From the NCBI RefSeq assembly GCF_040545335.1, contig NZ_JBEPLU010000002.1, forward strand, positions 248,001 to 312,000: a stretch of 64,000 nt of DNA, written 5' to 3'. The DNA comes from Phenylobacterium koreense. GTDB taxonomy: Bacteria; Pseudomonadota; Alphaproteobacteria; Caulobacterales; Caulobacteraceae. The notes under the pieces are model-generated. The model made no database searches. It saw nothing but the letters and a program-made list of their open reading frames with translations, and was not told where the DNA came from. A program made the translations under genes and the position numbers. Of this stretch, positions 42,738 to 52,011 are shown piece by piece (position 1 is the stretch's first letter; the number at the start of each line of letters is the position of its first letter).

Positions 42738-43238
42738 ATGCGTCCCCTTCTTGCTCCCGCCCTCGCGGCGCTCGCGATCGCCGGCTCGGCCCAGGCCGAG
42801 AGCCCCCACGCCGCGCCGACGGTCGAGGTCACCATCAGCCCTGAACTGCGCCAGAAGGCCGAGCAGGAGTACGGCGTGCGCGACGTCGAGCGGCTGGTCG
42901 CCGACCTGCAGCAGAAGACCGAGCGTGAGATGCAGCGCTCCGGCGTGCTGGCCGGCGGTAGGATCGAGCTGACCCTGGTCGACGCCACGCCCAACCGTCC
43001 GACCTTCAAGCAGCTCGGCGACACGCCCGGACTCTCGATGTCGAGCTTCGGCGTCGGCGGCGCGGAGATCGAGGGCAAGGCCGTCTCGATCGACGGCGAC
43101 GTCACCCCGATCCGCTATCGCTGGTACGAAACCGACATCCGCAACGCGTCGCGAACCACGACCTGGTCGGACGCGCAGTACGCCATCAACCGGTTCGCAG
43201 TGCATTTGAGCCTCGGCAAGGCCTACGCCCGCAGATAA
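42738..43238 (+). CDS. Exported protein of unknown function
   Basis: A 166-residue protein with a clear signal peptide (RPLLAPALAALAIAGSAQAE) and a mature domain I do not recognise: VEVTISPELRQKAEQEYGVR, LVADLQQKTEREMQRSGVLA, GGRIELTLVDATPNRPT, then RYRWYETDIRNAS near the end. The mix of a helical N-terminal part and a strand-rich C-terminal part suggests a small periplasmic alpha/beta domain. ATG 42738 is preceded by GGAG; the longer frame from 42654 has no signal peptide at its start. It stands alone, divergent from the DUF1508 gene. Confidence 0.75.
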   Translation: MRPLLAPALAALAIAGSAQAESPHAAPTVEVTISPELRQKAEQEYGVRDVERLVADLQQKTEREMQRSGVLAGGRIELTLVDATPNRPTFKQLGDTPGLSMSSFGVGGAEIEGKAVSIDGDVTPIRYRWYETDIRNASRTTTWSDAQYAINRFAVHLSLGKAYARR

Positions 43239-43331
43239 CGTCGATAGGCCTTGCGCCTCCAGGTGGGGGCCTGTCACATCGCGCGGCGAGCCGGACGCGT
43301 TGTAGATCCGGACGCTTGAGGGATGAGTGCA

Positions 43332-44756
43332 ATGACCGCGCGGGCGGACCGGCGTTCCAACTGGACCTTGGCGGCCCTGGCCGCCCCATGTCTCCCACTG
43401 GCCGGCCTTGGCCTGCCCCTGGTGGTCTACCTCCCCGAATATTACGCGAGCGAGCTGGGCTTGAGCCTCTCGGCCGTCGGCGCAGCCTTCATGGCCGTGC
43501 GTTTCCTGGACATGGCGTTCGACCCCTATATCGGCGGCGTCATGGACCGGACCCGCTCGCGGTTCGGCCGCTTCAAGCTGTGGTTCGCCATCAGCGCGCC
43601 CCTGCTGATGCTGGCGGCCTACATGCTGTTCATGGCCAAGCCGGGGATCAGCAGCGTCTATCTCTGGCTCTGGCTGCTGGTCGTCTATGCCGGCGTCTCC
43701 ATCGCGAGCCTCTCGCAGCTCGCCTGGGCGGCGGTGCTTTCACCTCAGTATGATCAGCGATCGCGCATCTACGGATGGTGGCAAGCCGGCAACGTCGTCG
43801 GGATGATCTTCGTCCTGACCCTCCCCGCCCTGCTCCCGCTGGCGGGGATCACCGGCCACGGGGCCGGGGTCCGAGCGATGGGATGGTTCGTCGTCCTCCT
43901 GATGCCGATCACCGTCGGCCTTGCGCTGTGGCGCGTGCCCGAGCCGCAGGTGGCTTCGGAGGTCAAGAAGTCCGGCTTCCGCGAATATCTGGCGCTCTTC
44001 AAGCGCCCGAGCGTGGTGCGCATCCTGGTCGCCGACCTGCTGATCGGAACCGGCCCGGCTATCACCGGCGCCCTGTTCTTCTTCTTCTTCGGCCGGGTGA
44101 AAGGCTTCACCCACGGCGAAGCCAGCCTGCTGCTCCTGATCTATTTCATCGGCGGCCTGGTCGGGGCGCCGGTTTGGACCTGGCTCTCCTACCGGATCTC
44201 CAAGCACAGGGCCCTGGCGATCTCGTGCGTGGTCTACGCGGCGATGACCATGTGCTCACTGCTGATCCCGCAAGGCTCCATGCCGGTCGCCGGCGCGCTG
44301 ATGTTCCTGATCGGGGTTCCCTTCTCCGCCGGCGCCTTCCTGCTGCGCGCCATGATGGCCGATATCGGCGACGAAGAGCGGCTGGAGAGCGGCGTCGACC
44401 GCACCGGCCTGCTCTACGCCATCCTCGCGGGCACGGTGAAGATCGGCTCGGCCGTGGCGGTCGGCGTCTCGTTCCCGTTGCTGCAGCTCATGGGCTTCGA
44501 TCCCAAGGGCCAGGGCCTGGACACTGGCCTGCAAGGCCTGGCCGTCCTCTTCTGCGCCGTGCCCGCAGGCATGTCCGTCCTGGCCGGCCTCATCGTCTGG
44601 GGCTTCCCGCTCACCGCCGAACGCCACGCCAATATCCGCGAGGCCCTGGCCGCGCGCGACCTGGCCGAGCCGGGCCTAGCCGAGGCCGCGCCGGAAATGG
44701 GCGCAGAGCCGAAGATCACCAAGGAAATCAATGCCGCCATCCGCCCCGCCGAGTGA
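43332..44756 (+). CDS. MFS transporter of the glycoside/pentoside/hexuronide (GPH) type
   Basis: A 474-residue protein with 12 hydrophobic helices and the GPH/MelB-type loop FDPYIGGVMDRTRSRFGRFK (DxxxGxxxDRTxxRxGRxR) between helices 2 and 3. The central loop and the second half (YRISKHRALA, LLRAMMADIGDEERLESGVDR) also fit. It likely imports a sugar or related solute with a cation; the substrate is unknown. ATG 43332 has GAGGG 9 nt upstream; ATG 43323 is too close to it. The 3' end overlaps mazG by 26 nt. Confidence 0.85.
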   Translation: MTARADRRSNWTLAALAAPCLPLAGLGLPLVVYLPEYYASELGLSLSAVGAAFMAVRFLDMAFDPYIGGVMDRTRSRFGRFKLWFAISAPLLMLAAYMLFMAKPGISSVYLWLWLLVVYAGVSIASLSQLAWAAVLSPQYDQRSRIYGWWQAGNVVGMIFVLTLPALLPLAGITGHGAGVRAMGWFVVLLMPITVGLALWRVPEPQVASEVKKSGFREYLALFKRPSVVRILVADLLIGTGPAITGALFFFFFGRVKGFTHGEASLLLLIYFIGGLVGAPVWTWLSYRISKHRALAISCVVYAAMTMCSLLIPQGSMPVAGALMFLIGVPFSAGAFLLRAMMADIGDEERLESGVDRTGLLYAILAGTVKIGSAVAVGVSFPLLQLMGFDPKGQGLDTGLQGLAVLFCAVPAGMSVLAGLIVWGFPLTAERHANIREALAARDLAEPGLAEAAPEMGAEPKITKEINAAIRPAE

Positions 44757-45552
44757 CGAACGGCCGATCGACCGCCTGCTGGCCATCATGGCGCGGCTGC
44801 GCGACCCGCAGGACGGCTGCGCCTGGGACCTGGAACAGACCTTCGCGACCATCGCGCCCTACACGGTCGAGGAAGCCTACGAGGTGGCCGATGCGATCGA
44901 ACGCGGCAGCCTGCCGGACCTGAAGGAAGAGCTCGGCGATCTGCTGCTGCAGGTCGTGTTCCACAGCCGCATGGCGCAGGAGGAAGGCGCCTTCGCCTTC
45001 GACGACGTCGCCAACGCCATCTGCGAGAAGATGATCCGGCGCCATCCCCACGTCTTCGGCCCGGAAGAGCAGCGCACCAGCGCCGAGCAGACCCGCGCCT
45101 GGGAAGTCATCAAGGCCAAGGAACGGGCCGAGAAGGGCAAGAACGCCAGCCTGCTGGACGATGTGCCGGTGGGTCTGCCCGCCCTCACGCGCGCCGTGAA
45201 GCTCACGGCACGGGCCGCGCGCGTCGGTTTCGACTGGCCTGACGTCTCGTTCGTCTTCGACAAGCTACGCGAAGAGACCGCCGAGCTGGAACGGGAGATC
45301 GAGGCGGGCGACGCCGCCCGGCTTCGCGACGAGTTAGGCGACATCCTGTTCGTCTGCGCGAACCTGGCGCGCAAGCTCGACCTGGAACCGGAAGACGCCC
45401 TGCGCTCCACCAACGCCAAGTTCATGCGGCGCTTCCAGTTCATCGAGGCGGAACTGGCCAAGCGCGGCAAGACCGCAGCGGACTCCGATCTCGCCGAAAT
45501 GGACGCGCTGTGGGATGCGGCCAAGGCCGCCGAGCGAGCGCCCGCCGGCTGA
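44731..45552 (+). CDS. mazG: MazG nucleoside triphosphate pyrophosphohydrolase
   Basis: A 273-residue house-cleaning enzyme that hydrolyses (d)NTPs to NMPs and PPi. Two MazG domains are visible. The first has LRDPQDGCAWDLEQTFATI, YTVEEAYEVADAIE and LKEELGDLLLQVVFHSR (the EExxE...ExxD metal motif). The second has KLREETAELEREIEAG and LRDELGDILFVCANLARKL. RRHPHVFG is also typical. The first ATG lies inside the end of the MFS gene. Confidence 0.94.
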   Translation: MPPSAPPSDERPIDRLLAIMARLRDPQDGCAWDLEQTFATIAPYTVEEAYEVADAIERGSLPDLKEELGDLLLQVVFHSRMAQEEGAFAFDDVANAICEKMIRRHPHVFGPEEQRTSAEQTRAWEVIKAKERAEKGKNASLLDDVPVGLPALTRAVKLTARAARVGFDWPDVSFVFDKLREETAELEREIEAGDAARLRDELGDILFVCANLARKLDLEPEDALRSTNAKFMRRFQFIEAELAKRGKTAADSDLAEMDALWDAAKAAERAPAG

Positions 45553-45558
45553 GGGGCC

Positions 45559-46875
45559 TCAGAGCGGCGTCAGGTCCGTTCCGGGGAAGCGCTGCTCGAA
45601 CTGACCGAGGGCCTGGGGCGTGAGGCGCACGGCCAGGCGAACCCCGCCGTCGTCGTCCTCCACCCGGTCCATGACCCGGCCATTGCGATAGAGCCAGGCG
45701 ATGGCCGCGCCCTGGTCGGCCGCGACGTGAATCGACACCGGCGGCGCGTCGTCGACCATGCGCGCGATCGCCGCCAGGAGGGCGTCGCAGCCCTCTCCGG
45801 TCGCCGCCGAGATCAGCACCGCCGGAGGGTTATGGCGGCGCGCGTCCCCGACCAATTCCTCGGCGAGGTCCGGCTCCACGAGATCGGCCTTGTTCCAGAC
45901 CTCGATGACGTTGCGCTCCTCGACGTCGACACCCAGGCGATCGAGCACGGCGCGGACGTCCTCGGCCTCGGCGTCGCTCTCCTCGCTGGCGATGTCGCGG
46001 ACGTGCAGGATCACGTCCGCCTCCTTCACCTCTTCGAGGGTCGCGCGGAAGGATTCCACAAGCTCGTGCGGCAGGTCGGAGATGAAGCCCACGGTGTCCG
46101 ACAGGATCGCCGGCCGGCCATCCGGCAGCTTGAGCATCCGCAGGGTCGGATCGAGCGTCGCGAACAGCATGTCCTCGGCCATGACCTCGGAATTGGTCAG
46201 GCGATTGAACAGGGTGGACTTGCCGGCGTTGGTGTAGCCGACCAGGGCCACCGCCGGGAAAGGATGGCGTTGGCGCGCGCCCCGCTGCAGGTCGCGGGTG
46301 CGCCGCACCTCGGCCAGTTCGCGCTTCAGCTTGCCGATCTTGTCGGCCAGCAGCCGGCGGTCGGTTTCGATCTGGGTTTCCCCGGGACCGCCCATGACCC
46401 CGAAGCCGCCGCGTTGGCGCTCAAGGTGGGTCCATGTGCGAACCAGGCGCGAGCGCTCGTAGGAAAGCCGCGCCAGTTCGACCTGCAGCCGGCCTTCGCG
46501 AGTGCGGGCCCGGCGGGCGAAGATCTCGAGGATCAGGCCGGTGCGGTCGATGACCTTCACCCCCCACGCCTTCTCCAGGTTGCGCTGCTGGACCGGCGTC
46601 AGGGCGTCATCGACGACCGCGGCGTCGACATCGAGCTCTTCGCAGAGCGCGCCGATTTCCTCGACCTTGCCGCTGCCGAACAGGGTTGCGGGCGTGAGCT
46701 TGCGCAAGGGCGCGATGATCGCGTCCTTGACCACGAGGTCCAGGGCCTGGGCGAGGCCGACAGCCTCTTCCAGCCTGGCCTCGCTGCTACGGGCGCTGCT
46801 GCGGCCCTCGCGCTCGGGATGGATGACGAGCGCCCCTTGCGGGGGCGCTTCGCGAACAATGGACTTGGAGGTCAA
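45559..46875 (-). CDS. hflX: HflX ribosome-associated GTPase
   Basis: A 438-residue GTPase that splits stalled ribosomes. The N-terminal HflX domain contains the [36 protein letters not shown] and [30 protein letters not shown] segments and a Gly-rich [22 protein letters not shown]. The G domain has G1 [10 protein letters not shown]3 DTVGFI and G4 NKAD. Its start is TTG 46875, overlapping the hfq stop (TTGA), so expression should follow hfq, as in many proteobacteria. Confidence 0.95.
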   Translation of the reverse strand: MTSKSIVREAPPQGALVIHPEREGRSSARSSEARLEEAVGLAQALDLVVKDAIIAPLRKLTPATLFGSGKVEEIGALCEELDVDAAVVDDALTPVQQRNLEKAWGVKVIDRTGLILEIFARRARTREGRLQVELARLSYERSRLVRTWTHLERQRGGFGVMGGPGETQIETDRRLLADKIGKLKRELAEVRRTRDLQRGARQRHPFPAVALVGYTNAGKSTLFNRLTNSEVMAEDMLFATLDPTLRMLKLPDGRPAILSDTVGFISDLPHELVESFRATLEEVKEADVILHVRDIASEESDAEAEDVRAVLDRLGVDVEERNVIEVWNKADLVEPDLAEELVGDARRHNPPAVLISAATGEGCDALLAAIARMVDDAPPVSIHVAADQGAAIAWLYRNGRVMDRVEDDDGGVRLAVRLTPQALGQFEQRFPGTDLTPL

Positions 46876-47123
46876 TCAGCCTCGTCTTCCGCCGGCTCGT
46901 AAAGCTGAACGGGCTGGGCGGGCATGATGGTGGAGATGGCGTGCTTATAGACCAGTTGCGACTGGCCGTCCCGGCGCAGGAGCACGCAAAAGTTGTCGAA
47001 CCAGCTTACGACACCTTGCAGCTTTACGCCGTTCACCAGGAAGATCGTCAGCGGGGTCTTAGACTTGCGGACGCTGTTCAGGAACGTGTCCTGAAGGTTC
47101 TGTTTCTTGTCGTTGCCGGACAT
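46872..47123 (-). CDS. hfq: RNA chaperone Hfq
   Basis: An Sm-like hexameric RNA chaperone of 83 residues. The Sm1 motif is [22 protein letters not shown] and the Sm2 motif is [12 protein letters not shown]. The start [20 protein letters not shown] is typical of alphaproteobacterial Hfq. ATG 47123 gives the family length; the frame is open to 47171. It lies 103 nt from the transaminase gene and overlaps hflX. The tail is short and acidic (EPAEDEAD). Confidence 0.97.
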   Translation of the reverse strand: MSGNDKKQNLQDTFLNSVRKSKTPLTIFLVNGVKLQGVVSWFDNFCVLLRRDGQSQLVYKHAISTIMPAQPVQLYEPAEDEAD

Positions 47124-47225
47124 GGCTTGCCGCCCTTTTTTCTGCTTCGGGAGACAAGGCGCCTCCCACACACATGCATCAAGCTAGACCGTCGTATGTG
47201 ACCGGCGCAATCGCACCGGCCCGCA

Positions 47226-48089
47226 TCAGACGGCGGTCGCCTTCGCCCGCTCGATATAGAGCCGACGGAGCTTCATCGCCACTGGTCCGACCTTCCCGTC
47301 GCCCACTGGCCGATTGTTAACGGCGATCACCGGCAGAACCAGGCTGCCCGCGCCGGTAATGAACGCCTCCTTCGCCGCGACGGCCTCGTCAGGGGTGAAA
47401 GGCCTTTCCTCGAACTTCAAGCCTTCGTCGTGCAGGACGTCCAGCAGGGTATGGCGAGTCACCCCGCGCAGAATGTTGGCGTTGGTGTCGCGGGTCCGCA
47501 CGACGCCGTCGCCATCGATGATCCAGGCGTTCGAGGAGGCGCCTTCGGTGACCAGGCCCAGTTCGTCCACGAACCAGGCCTCGGCCGCGCCCTGCTCCTT
47601 GGCCGCCTGCTTGGCCAGGGCGTTGGGCAGCAGCCCGACGGTCTTGATGTCGCAGCGGCCCCAGCGGTCCTCAGGCGTGGTGATCACCTTCACGCCCTTG
47701 GCGGCCTTGGCCTCCGCCGCGGTGCGGTCCACCGCCGAGACGGTGATGACGACGCTGGGCGCGGTCGGCTGGTCCGGAAAGGCGTGCCCACGCGGAGCGA
47801 CGCCACGGCCGACCTGCAGATAGAGCAGGCCTTCGCTGACCCGGTTCCGTCGCACGGCTTCGCGCAGGACGATGGTCAAGGCCTGGCGGCTCATCGGCAT
47901 GGGGATGCGCAGTTCGGACAGGCTGCGTTCCAGGCGCGCGAAGTGCCCTTCGGCGTCGGCGAGCTTGCCGCCGAACAGCGCCCAGACCTCATACACCGCG
48001 TCGGCAAGCTGATAGCCGCGGTCCTCGATGTGGACCACGGCCTCGCCGTGCCGCACGAATTGCCCGTTCACATAGGCGATACGCCCCAC
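47226..48089 (-). CDS. dat: D-amino-acid transaminase
   Basis: A fold-type IV PLP enzyme of 287 residues that interconverts D-alanine and D-glutamate with 2-oxoacids. It has RIAYVNGQFV, HIEDRGYQLADAVYEVW, the PLP lysine in CDIKTVGLLPNALAKQ, EGASSNAWII and the phosphate-binding NILRGVTRHTLL. The DRGYQLADAVYEV form is characteristic of D-amino-acid rather than branched-chain transaminases. The start is GTG 48089, 1 nt after the ntrX stop. Placement between ntrX and hfq is common in alphaproteobacteria and links D-amino-acid supply to nitrogen control. Confidence 0.9.
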   Translation of the reverse strand: MGRIAYVNGQFVRHGEAVVHIEDRGYQLADAVYEVWALFGGKLADAEGHFARLERSLSELRIPMPMSRQALTIVLREAVRRNRVSEGLLYLQVGRGVAPRGHAFPDQPTAPSVVITVSAVDRTAAEAKAAKGVKVITTPEDRWGRCDIKTVGLLPNALAKQAAKEQGAAEAWFVDELGLVTEGASSNAWIIDGDGVVRTRDTNANILRGVTRHTLLDVLHDEGLKFEERPFTPDEAVAAKEAFITGAGSLVLPVIAVNNRPVGDGKVGPVAMKLRRLYIERAKATAV

Positions 48090-48090
48090 C

Positions 48091-49485
48091 TTACGCGTCC
48101 TCTTCTTCCATGGGCCGGGCCCCCGACAGGCCCAGTGACTTCAGCTTGCGGTGCAGGGCCGAGCGCTCCATGCCGATAAAGGCGGCCGTCCGCGAAATAT
48201 TCCCCGAGAACCGCAGCATCTGGGCGTGCAGGTACTCGCGCTCGAACGCCTCGCGCGCCTCGCGCAGCGGCAGGGCGATGATCTTCTCCGCGCCCAGGGT
48301 CGAGCTCTGGTCGGCGACCAGGGCGTCGTTGGGCAGCATGTCGGCGGTGATCGGATCGCCCGGATCGCCCGCCGCCAGGATCAGCATCCGCTCCACATTG
48401 TTGCGGAGCTGGCTGAGATTGCCCGGCCAGGCGCGGACCTGCAGGGTCGCCAGGGCGTCGTCGGCGAGGCGGCGGCGCGGCATGCCGGTCGCCTCGCAGA
48501 TCCGATTGACGAAGTAGTCGATCAGCTCGGGGATGTCCTCGCGGCGCTCCGAGAGCCCGGGCACAGTCACCGGCACCACGTTGAGGCGATGGAACAGGTC
48601 CTCGCGGAATCGCCCGGCGGTGATCTCCTCGCGCAGATCGCGGCAGGTCGACGACACGACCCGGACGTCCACCTGGACATCCTGCTCCCCCCCCACGCGG
48701 CGGAACCGCTGCTCCACCAGCACCCGAAGAATACGGCTCTGGGTCTCGCGCGGCATGTCCGCGACTTCGTCGAGGTAGAGTGTTCCGCCGTGGGCCCGCT
48801 CGAACACCCCGATCTTGGCGGGACGACCGCCCTCCACTTCCTCCCCGAACAGTTCGGCATCGACGCGCTCAGGCGTCATGCCGGCGGCGCTGATGACCAC
48901 GAACTCGTTGCGCGCGCGCGGGCTGGCGCTGTGAATCAGGCGCGCGACCGTTTCCTTGCCCGAGCCCGGCGGCCCGGCGATCAGCACCCGGCTGTTCGCC
49001 GAGGCGAGCTTGCCGATCAGGCTGCGCAGTTGCTGGGTGACGACCGACTTGCCGATCAGGCCGTCCGGCTGGATCGTCTGGGCGCGCAGCCGGCGGTTTT
49101 CGCGCTTGAGGTTGCTGTTCTCCAGCGCCCGTTCGACGCACAGCAGCAGGCGATCGGACTTGAATGGCTTTTCCAGGAACTCGTACGCGCCGCGCTTGAT
49201 GGCGCTGACCGCGGTCTCGATGTTGCCGTGGCCGGAGATCATGATCACCGGCAGATCGGGATCCAGCGTCTTCACCAGATCCAGCAGCTCCAGCCCGTCC
49301 ATGCCGCCGCCCTGCATCCAGATGTCCAGGATCAGTAGCGCCGGCTTGCGGGACTTGATCGCTGCAAGCGCGCTCTCGGAGTCGTTGGCGGTACGGACCG
49401 CATAGCCTTCGTCGGAGAGGATTCCCGCGACCAATTCGCGGATGTCCGCCTCGTCGTCGACAACCAGAACGTCAGCCGCCATCAC
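48091..49485 (-). CDS. ntrX: NtrX response regulator
   Basis: A NtrC-family regulator of 464 residues. The receiver has phospho-acceptor Asp54 ([15 protein letters not shown]). A AAA+ domain follows with Walker [10 protein letters not shown], and a Fis-type helix-turn-helix near the C terminus ([24 protein letters not shown]). After ELFGEE the sequence reads [20 protein letters not shown], so the GAFTGA loop that contacts sigma-54 is missing, as usual for NtrX. It overlaps ntrY by 4 nt. NtrYX controls nitrogen, redox and envelope genes in alphaproteobacteria. Confidence 0.94.
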   Translation of the reverse strand: MMAADVLVVDDEADIRELVAGILSDEGYAVRTANDSESALAAIKSRKPALLILDIWMQGGGMDGLELLDLVKTLDPDLPVIMISGHGNIETAVSAIKRGAYEFLEKPFKSDRLLLCVERALENSNLKRENRRLRAQTIQPDGLIGKSVVTQQLRSLIGKLASANSRVLIAGPPGSGKETVARLIHSASPRARNEFVVISAAGMTPERVDAELFGEEVEGGRPAKIGVFERAHGGTLYLDEVADMPRETQSRILRVLVEQRFRRVGGEQDVQVDVRVVSSTCRDLREEITAGRFREDLFHRLNVVPVTVPGLSERREDIPELIDYFVNRICEATGMPRRRLADDALATLQVRAWPGNLSQLRNNVERMLILAAGDPGDPITADMLPNDALVADQSSTLGAEKIIALPLREAREAFEREYLHAQMLRFSGNISRTAAFIGMERSALHRKLKSLGLSGARPMEEEDA

Positions 49486-51713
49486 ATCACTCCCGCATCT
49501 CGGGCTCGTTCGAGCCCATCGGTTTGCGCGCCCTGGACCCGCGCGGTCGTAGGTAACTTCAGGATCGCCCGCGCGCCCTGGCCCTCGGCCGTATCGGCCA
49601 GAATCAGTTCGCCGCCGTGGTCTTCCAGAATACGTTTCACGATCGCCAGGCCCAGGCCCGTGCCCTTCTCCCGCGTCGTCACATAGGGCTCGGTCAGCCG
49701 GTCGCGATCCTTGTCGGGCAGGCCGACGCCGTTGTCCTCGATCACGAATTGCACGCCCTGTTCGTCTGAGACGATGCGCGCGCTGATCCTCCCCTTGGGC
49801 TCCGGCGTAACCGCCGTGCGCGCGGCCACCGCCTCGGAGGCGTTCTTCAGGATGTTGGTCAGCGCCTGAGCCAGCATACGGCCGTCCGCCAGCAGGGTGA
49901 CCTCGGGCGTGTCGAGCAGTTCGACGTCGATGTCGGGCGTGGCTACGCGCTGGGCGAAGACCGCCGCGCGCAGCAGTTCGGCGCCGTCCTGCTGGGCGAA
50001 CTTGGGCGCAGGCATTCGTGCGAAAGACGAGAATTCGTCGACCATCCGGCCGATGCCGTCGACCTGGCGCACGATGGTGTCAGTGCAACGGTCGAAGGTT
50101 TCGAGATCCTCCTCCGCGATGATCTTGCGGAACTTGCGGCGCAAGCGCTCGGCCGAAAGCTGAATCGGGGTCAGCGGGTTCTTGATCTCGTGGGCGATCC
50201 GGCGCGCCACGTCGCGCCAGGCGGCGTTCCGCTGGGCAGAGACCAGGCGCGTGATGTCGTCGAAGGTGAGCACCAGGCCGCTTTCGGAGCGGCTGGCGCG
50301 GACGCGCAGCCGCAGCGTCTCGCGTGAGCGGGCGACATCGACCTCCTCCTCGGCCTCGCCGGCGATGTCCGCGTGCTCGGCGATAGCGACCAGCTCGGGC
50401 GCCAGGTCTGTGAGGCGTGCGCCGCTCGTCGGCCCCTCGGGCAGGTCGAGCAGGAGCCGCGCCTGGCGGTTGACCGCCGAAATGCGCCCGTCGGGGTCCA
50501 GGCCGATGACGCCGGCGGAGACTTCGGCCAGCACGGTCTCGATGAATTGGCGGCGCTGCTCGGCCTCGTCGCCGGCCCGCTTCAGCGCGGCCTGCTGGGC
50601 CTGAAGATCGTGCGTCATGCTATTGAACGCGCGCGACAAGACGGCCAGTTCCTCAGGATCCTTGGAGGAGTCTACGCGGACGTCGAGGTCGCCGCCGGCC
50701 ACGCGGCCCGCCGCCTGGACAAGCCTCCCGACCGGCGCCGAGATGGCGCTGGCCGCGCCCATGCCCAGCCACACCGCACCGACCAGCACGAGCAAGGCGG
50801 TCTCGATGTAGGAAAGTGCGAAAACCCGTTGGATTTGCTGGCGACTTTCGGCCGCTTCTCGATAGGCGGTGACCGAGCGGTCAGCCTCGTGGAGCTGGCT
50901 GACGATCCCCGCCTGCACCGGCCGGGTCACATAGAGATAGGCGTCCGGATAGGCCGACAGCTTGTAGAGCGCCCGCGTCAGGTTGGGCGAGACGGAGATC
51001 ACGCCCTCCTCGTCCGCCGCCGCGAAGCTGGAGGGCGGCGGCGAAAGGAACCGCGGAGCGTCCACCGCCTCGGCGCGCGCCAGGATGCGGCCCTCACGGT
51101 CGATCAAATAGGCGGCCGGAAAGGCGTGATATGAGGCCTGATAGGCCAGGAAGTGGCTGAAAGTGACCGGACTCGCCTGCAGGGCCGGCGCGGCGCGGTT
51201 GAGGTCTACCGCCATCAGCGAGACGTGGTCTTCGACGAACCGCGTCTGGTCGTCGACATAGGAGCGCATCACCGTCGCCGAGTTCTCGACCACGGTCTGC
51301 ACCCGCTCCGAGAACCAGTTTTCGACGCCCCGGTTGACCAGCACGGTATAGAACAGCGCCACCACCATAGCCGGGGCCATGGCCGCCAAGGCGAACAGGG
51401 TGACAAACCGCACGTGCAGCCGCGCCGCGGGGTCGCTGGACCGCGCACGCAGTAGAGCCGTAACTCGCAGCCCTACCTGCACCGCAAGGGCGAAGATGAG
51501 CACCAGATTCAGCGCCAGGATGAACAGGATATTCTTGGACGCCGGCGACAGCGGCCCGGTTTCGGGCGGCGAGGCGGCCAGCAAGATCGCCACCGCCGTC
51601 AGTAGCGCGGCCACCGCGTAACCGCCGCCGAGCACATAGCGCGACTGAAGCGCCCGCCAGAATCGCGCGGCGGGCGCTGGTCGAGATCCGCCATCGTGAC
51701 TCAGGGACGCCAT
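49482..51713 (-). CDS. ntrY: NtrY transmembrane sensor histidine kinase
   Basis: The sensor partner of NtrX, 743 residues. Two hydrophobic hairpins near the N terminus (about 35-55 and 65-90) and a further helix at about 105-125 precede a large periplasmic domain. Another helix (YIETALLVLVGAVWLGMG) and HAMP follow, then PAS with VSAGVIGLDPDGRISAVNRQ. The kinase core has the H-box [41 protein letters not shown] and GTGLGLAIVKRI. Its C-terminal Arg/Asp tail is irregular. It diverges from the aroG leader; about 120 nt separate the two. Confidence 0.95.
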   Translation of the reverse strand: MASLSHDGGSRPAPAARFWRALQSRYVLGGGYAVAALLTAVAILLAASPPETGPLSPASKNILFILALNLVLIFALAVQVGLRVTALLRARSSDPAARLHVRFVTLFALAAMAPAMVVALFYTVLVNRGVENWFSERVQTVVENSATVMRSYVDDQTRFVEDHVSLMAVDLNRAAPALQASPVTFSHFLAYQASYHAFPAAYLIDREGRILARAEAVDAPRFLSPPPSSFAAADEEGVISVSPNLTRALYKLSAYPDAYLYVTRPVQAGIVSQLHEADRSVTAYREAAESRQQIQRVFALSYIETALLVLVGAVWLGMGAASAISAPVGRLVQAAGRVAGGDLDVRVDSSKDPEELAVLSRAFNSMTHDLQAQQAALKRAGDEAEQRRQFIETVLAEVSAGVIGLDPDGRISAVNRQARLLLDLPEGPTSGARLTDLAPELVAIAEHADIAGEAEEEVDVARSRETLRLRVRASRSESGLVLTFDDITRLVSAQRNAAWRDVARRIAHEIKNPLTPIQLSAERLRRKFRKIIAEEDLETFDRCTDTIVRQVDGIGRMVDEFSSFARMPAPKFAQQDGAELLRAAVFAQRVATPDIDVELLDTPEVTLLADGRMLAQALTNILKNASEAVAARTAVTPEPKGRISARIVSDEQGVQFVIEDNGVGLPDKDRDRLTEPYVTTREKGTGLGLAIVKRILEDHGGELILADTAEGQGARAILKLPTTARVQGAQTDGLERARDAGVM

Positions 51714-51798
51714 CTACAGCGAAACTACTGGAGTGTGCTCTCAATTCAACAGCGATGTTGCAACGAAGCGTCACCGTGCCGCGTGACGAATGAGACGG

Positions 51799-51827
51799 AT
51801 GACAAGTTCGCGCGACTGCGTTATCGC
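51799..51827 (+). promoter_or_regulatory. Predicted promoter of the aroG leader
   Basis: ATGACA (51799-51804) and TATCGC (51822-51827) are separated by 17 nt. The -10 match is weak. The start point would be near 51834-51836, at the AUG of the leader peptide, so the leader would be translated from a leaderless or nearly leaderless RNA; no ribosome site precedes that AUG. Confidence 0.45.
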
Positions 51828-51835
51828 TGCCGGCA

Positions 51836-51931
51836 ATGATCCTCACCGCCAGCCAATATTCGTTTTGGTATTTTGGCTATTCCGATGCCGCTGGCGGAGG
51901 AAGGGGATCGCGCGACAGCAAGCTGTCATAG
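51836..51931 (+). CDS. Aromatic-rich leader peptide of the aroG attenuator
   Basis: A 31-codon open frame from ATG 51836 to TAG 51931 encodes a peptide with QYSFWYFGY, that is Tyr, Phe, Trp, Tyr, Phe and Tyr within nine residues (codons 51857-51880), followed by a Gly/Arg/Ser-rich tail. Such a cluster is what a ribosome-stalling leader needs in order to sense charged aromatic tRNAs. It lies just ahead of aroG, whose product starts aromatic amino-acid synthesis. The aromatic codons sit between RNA segments 1 and 2 of the attenuator, the standard geometry. Confidence 0.85.
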   Translation: MILTASQYSFWYFGYSDAAGGGRGSRDSKLS

Positions 51932-51957
51932 GACGCAAGACCCACCCAGCCGCCAGC
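51846..51957 (+). promoter_or_regulatory. Attenuator segments 1, 2 and 3 (pause and antiterminator pairing)
   Basis: Segment 1 CCGCCAGC (51846-51853) is complementary over 8 bp to segment 2 GCTGGCGG (51890-51897). Segment 2 is in turn complementary over 8 bp to segment 3 CCGCCAGC (51950-51957). Stalling on the aromatic codons (51857-51880) would cover segment 1, free segment 2 and favour the 2:3 antiterminator. Confidence 0.85.
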
Positions 51958-51976
51958 ACCTGGCGGCTTTTCTTTT
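51948..51976 (+). terminator. Rho-independent attenuator terminator ahead of aroG
   Basis: AGCCGCCAG (51948-51956) and CTGGCGGCT (51960-51968) form a perfect 9-bp stem with a CAC loop, followed by a T-tract ending at 51976 (TTTTCTTTT). It lies 35 nt before the aroG ATG with no other forward gene upstream, so it can only control aroG. Confidence 0.9.
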
Positions 51977-52011
51977 GCGCCGCCGGAGCCTGAAGCCACC
52001 CGGAGCGTAAA

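Noticed and set aside
51790..51993. 67-codon forward frame over the aroG leader
   Set aside because: It also contains Phe and Trp but reads through the terminator and its T-tract. The other frame gives the tight aromatic cluster, stops before the terminator and fits the attenuator geometry.
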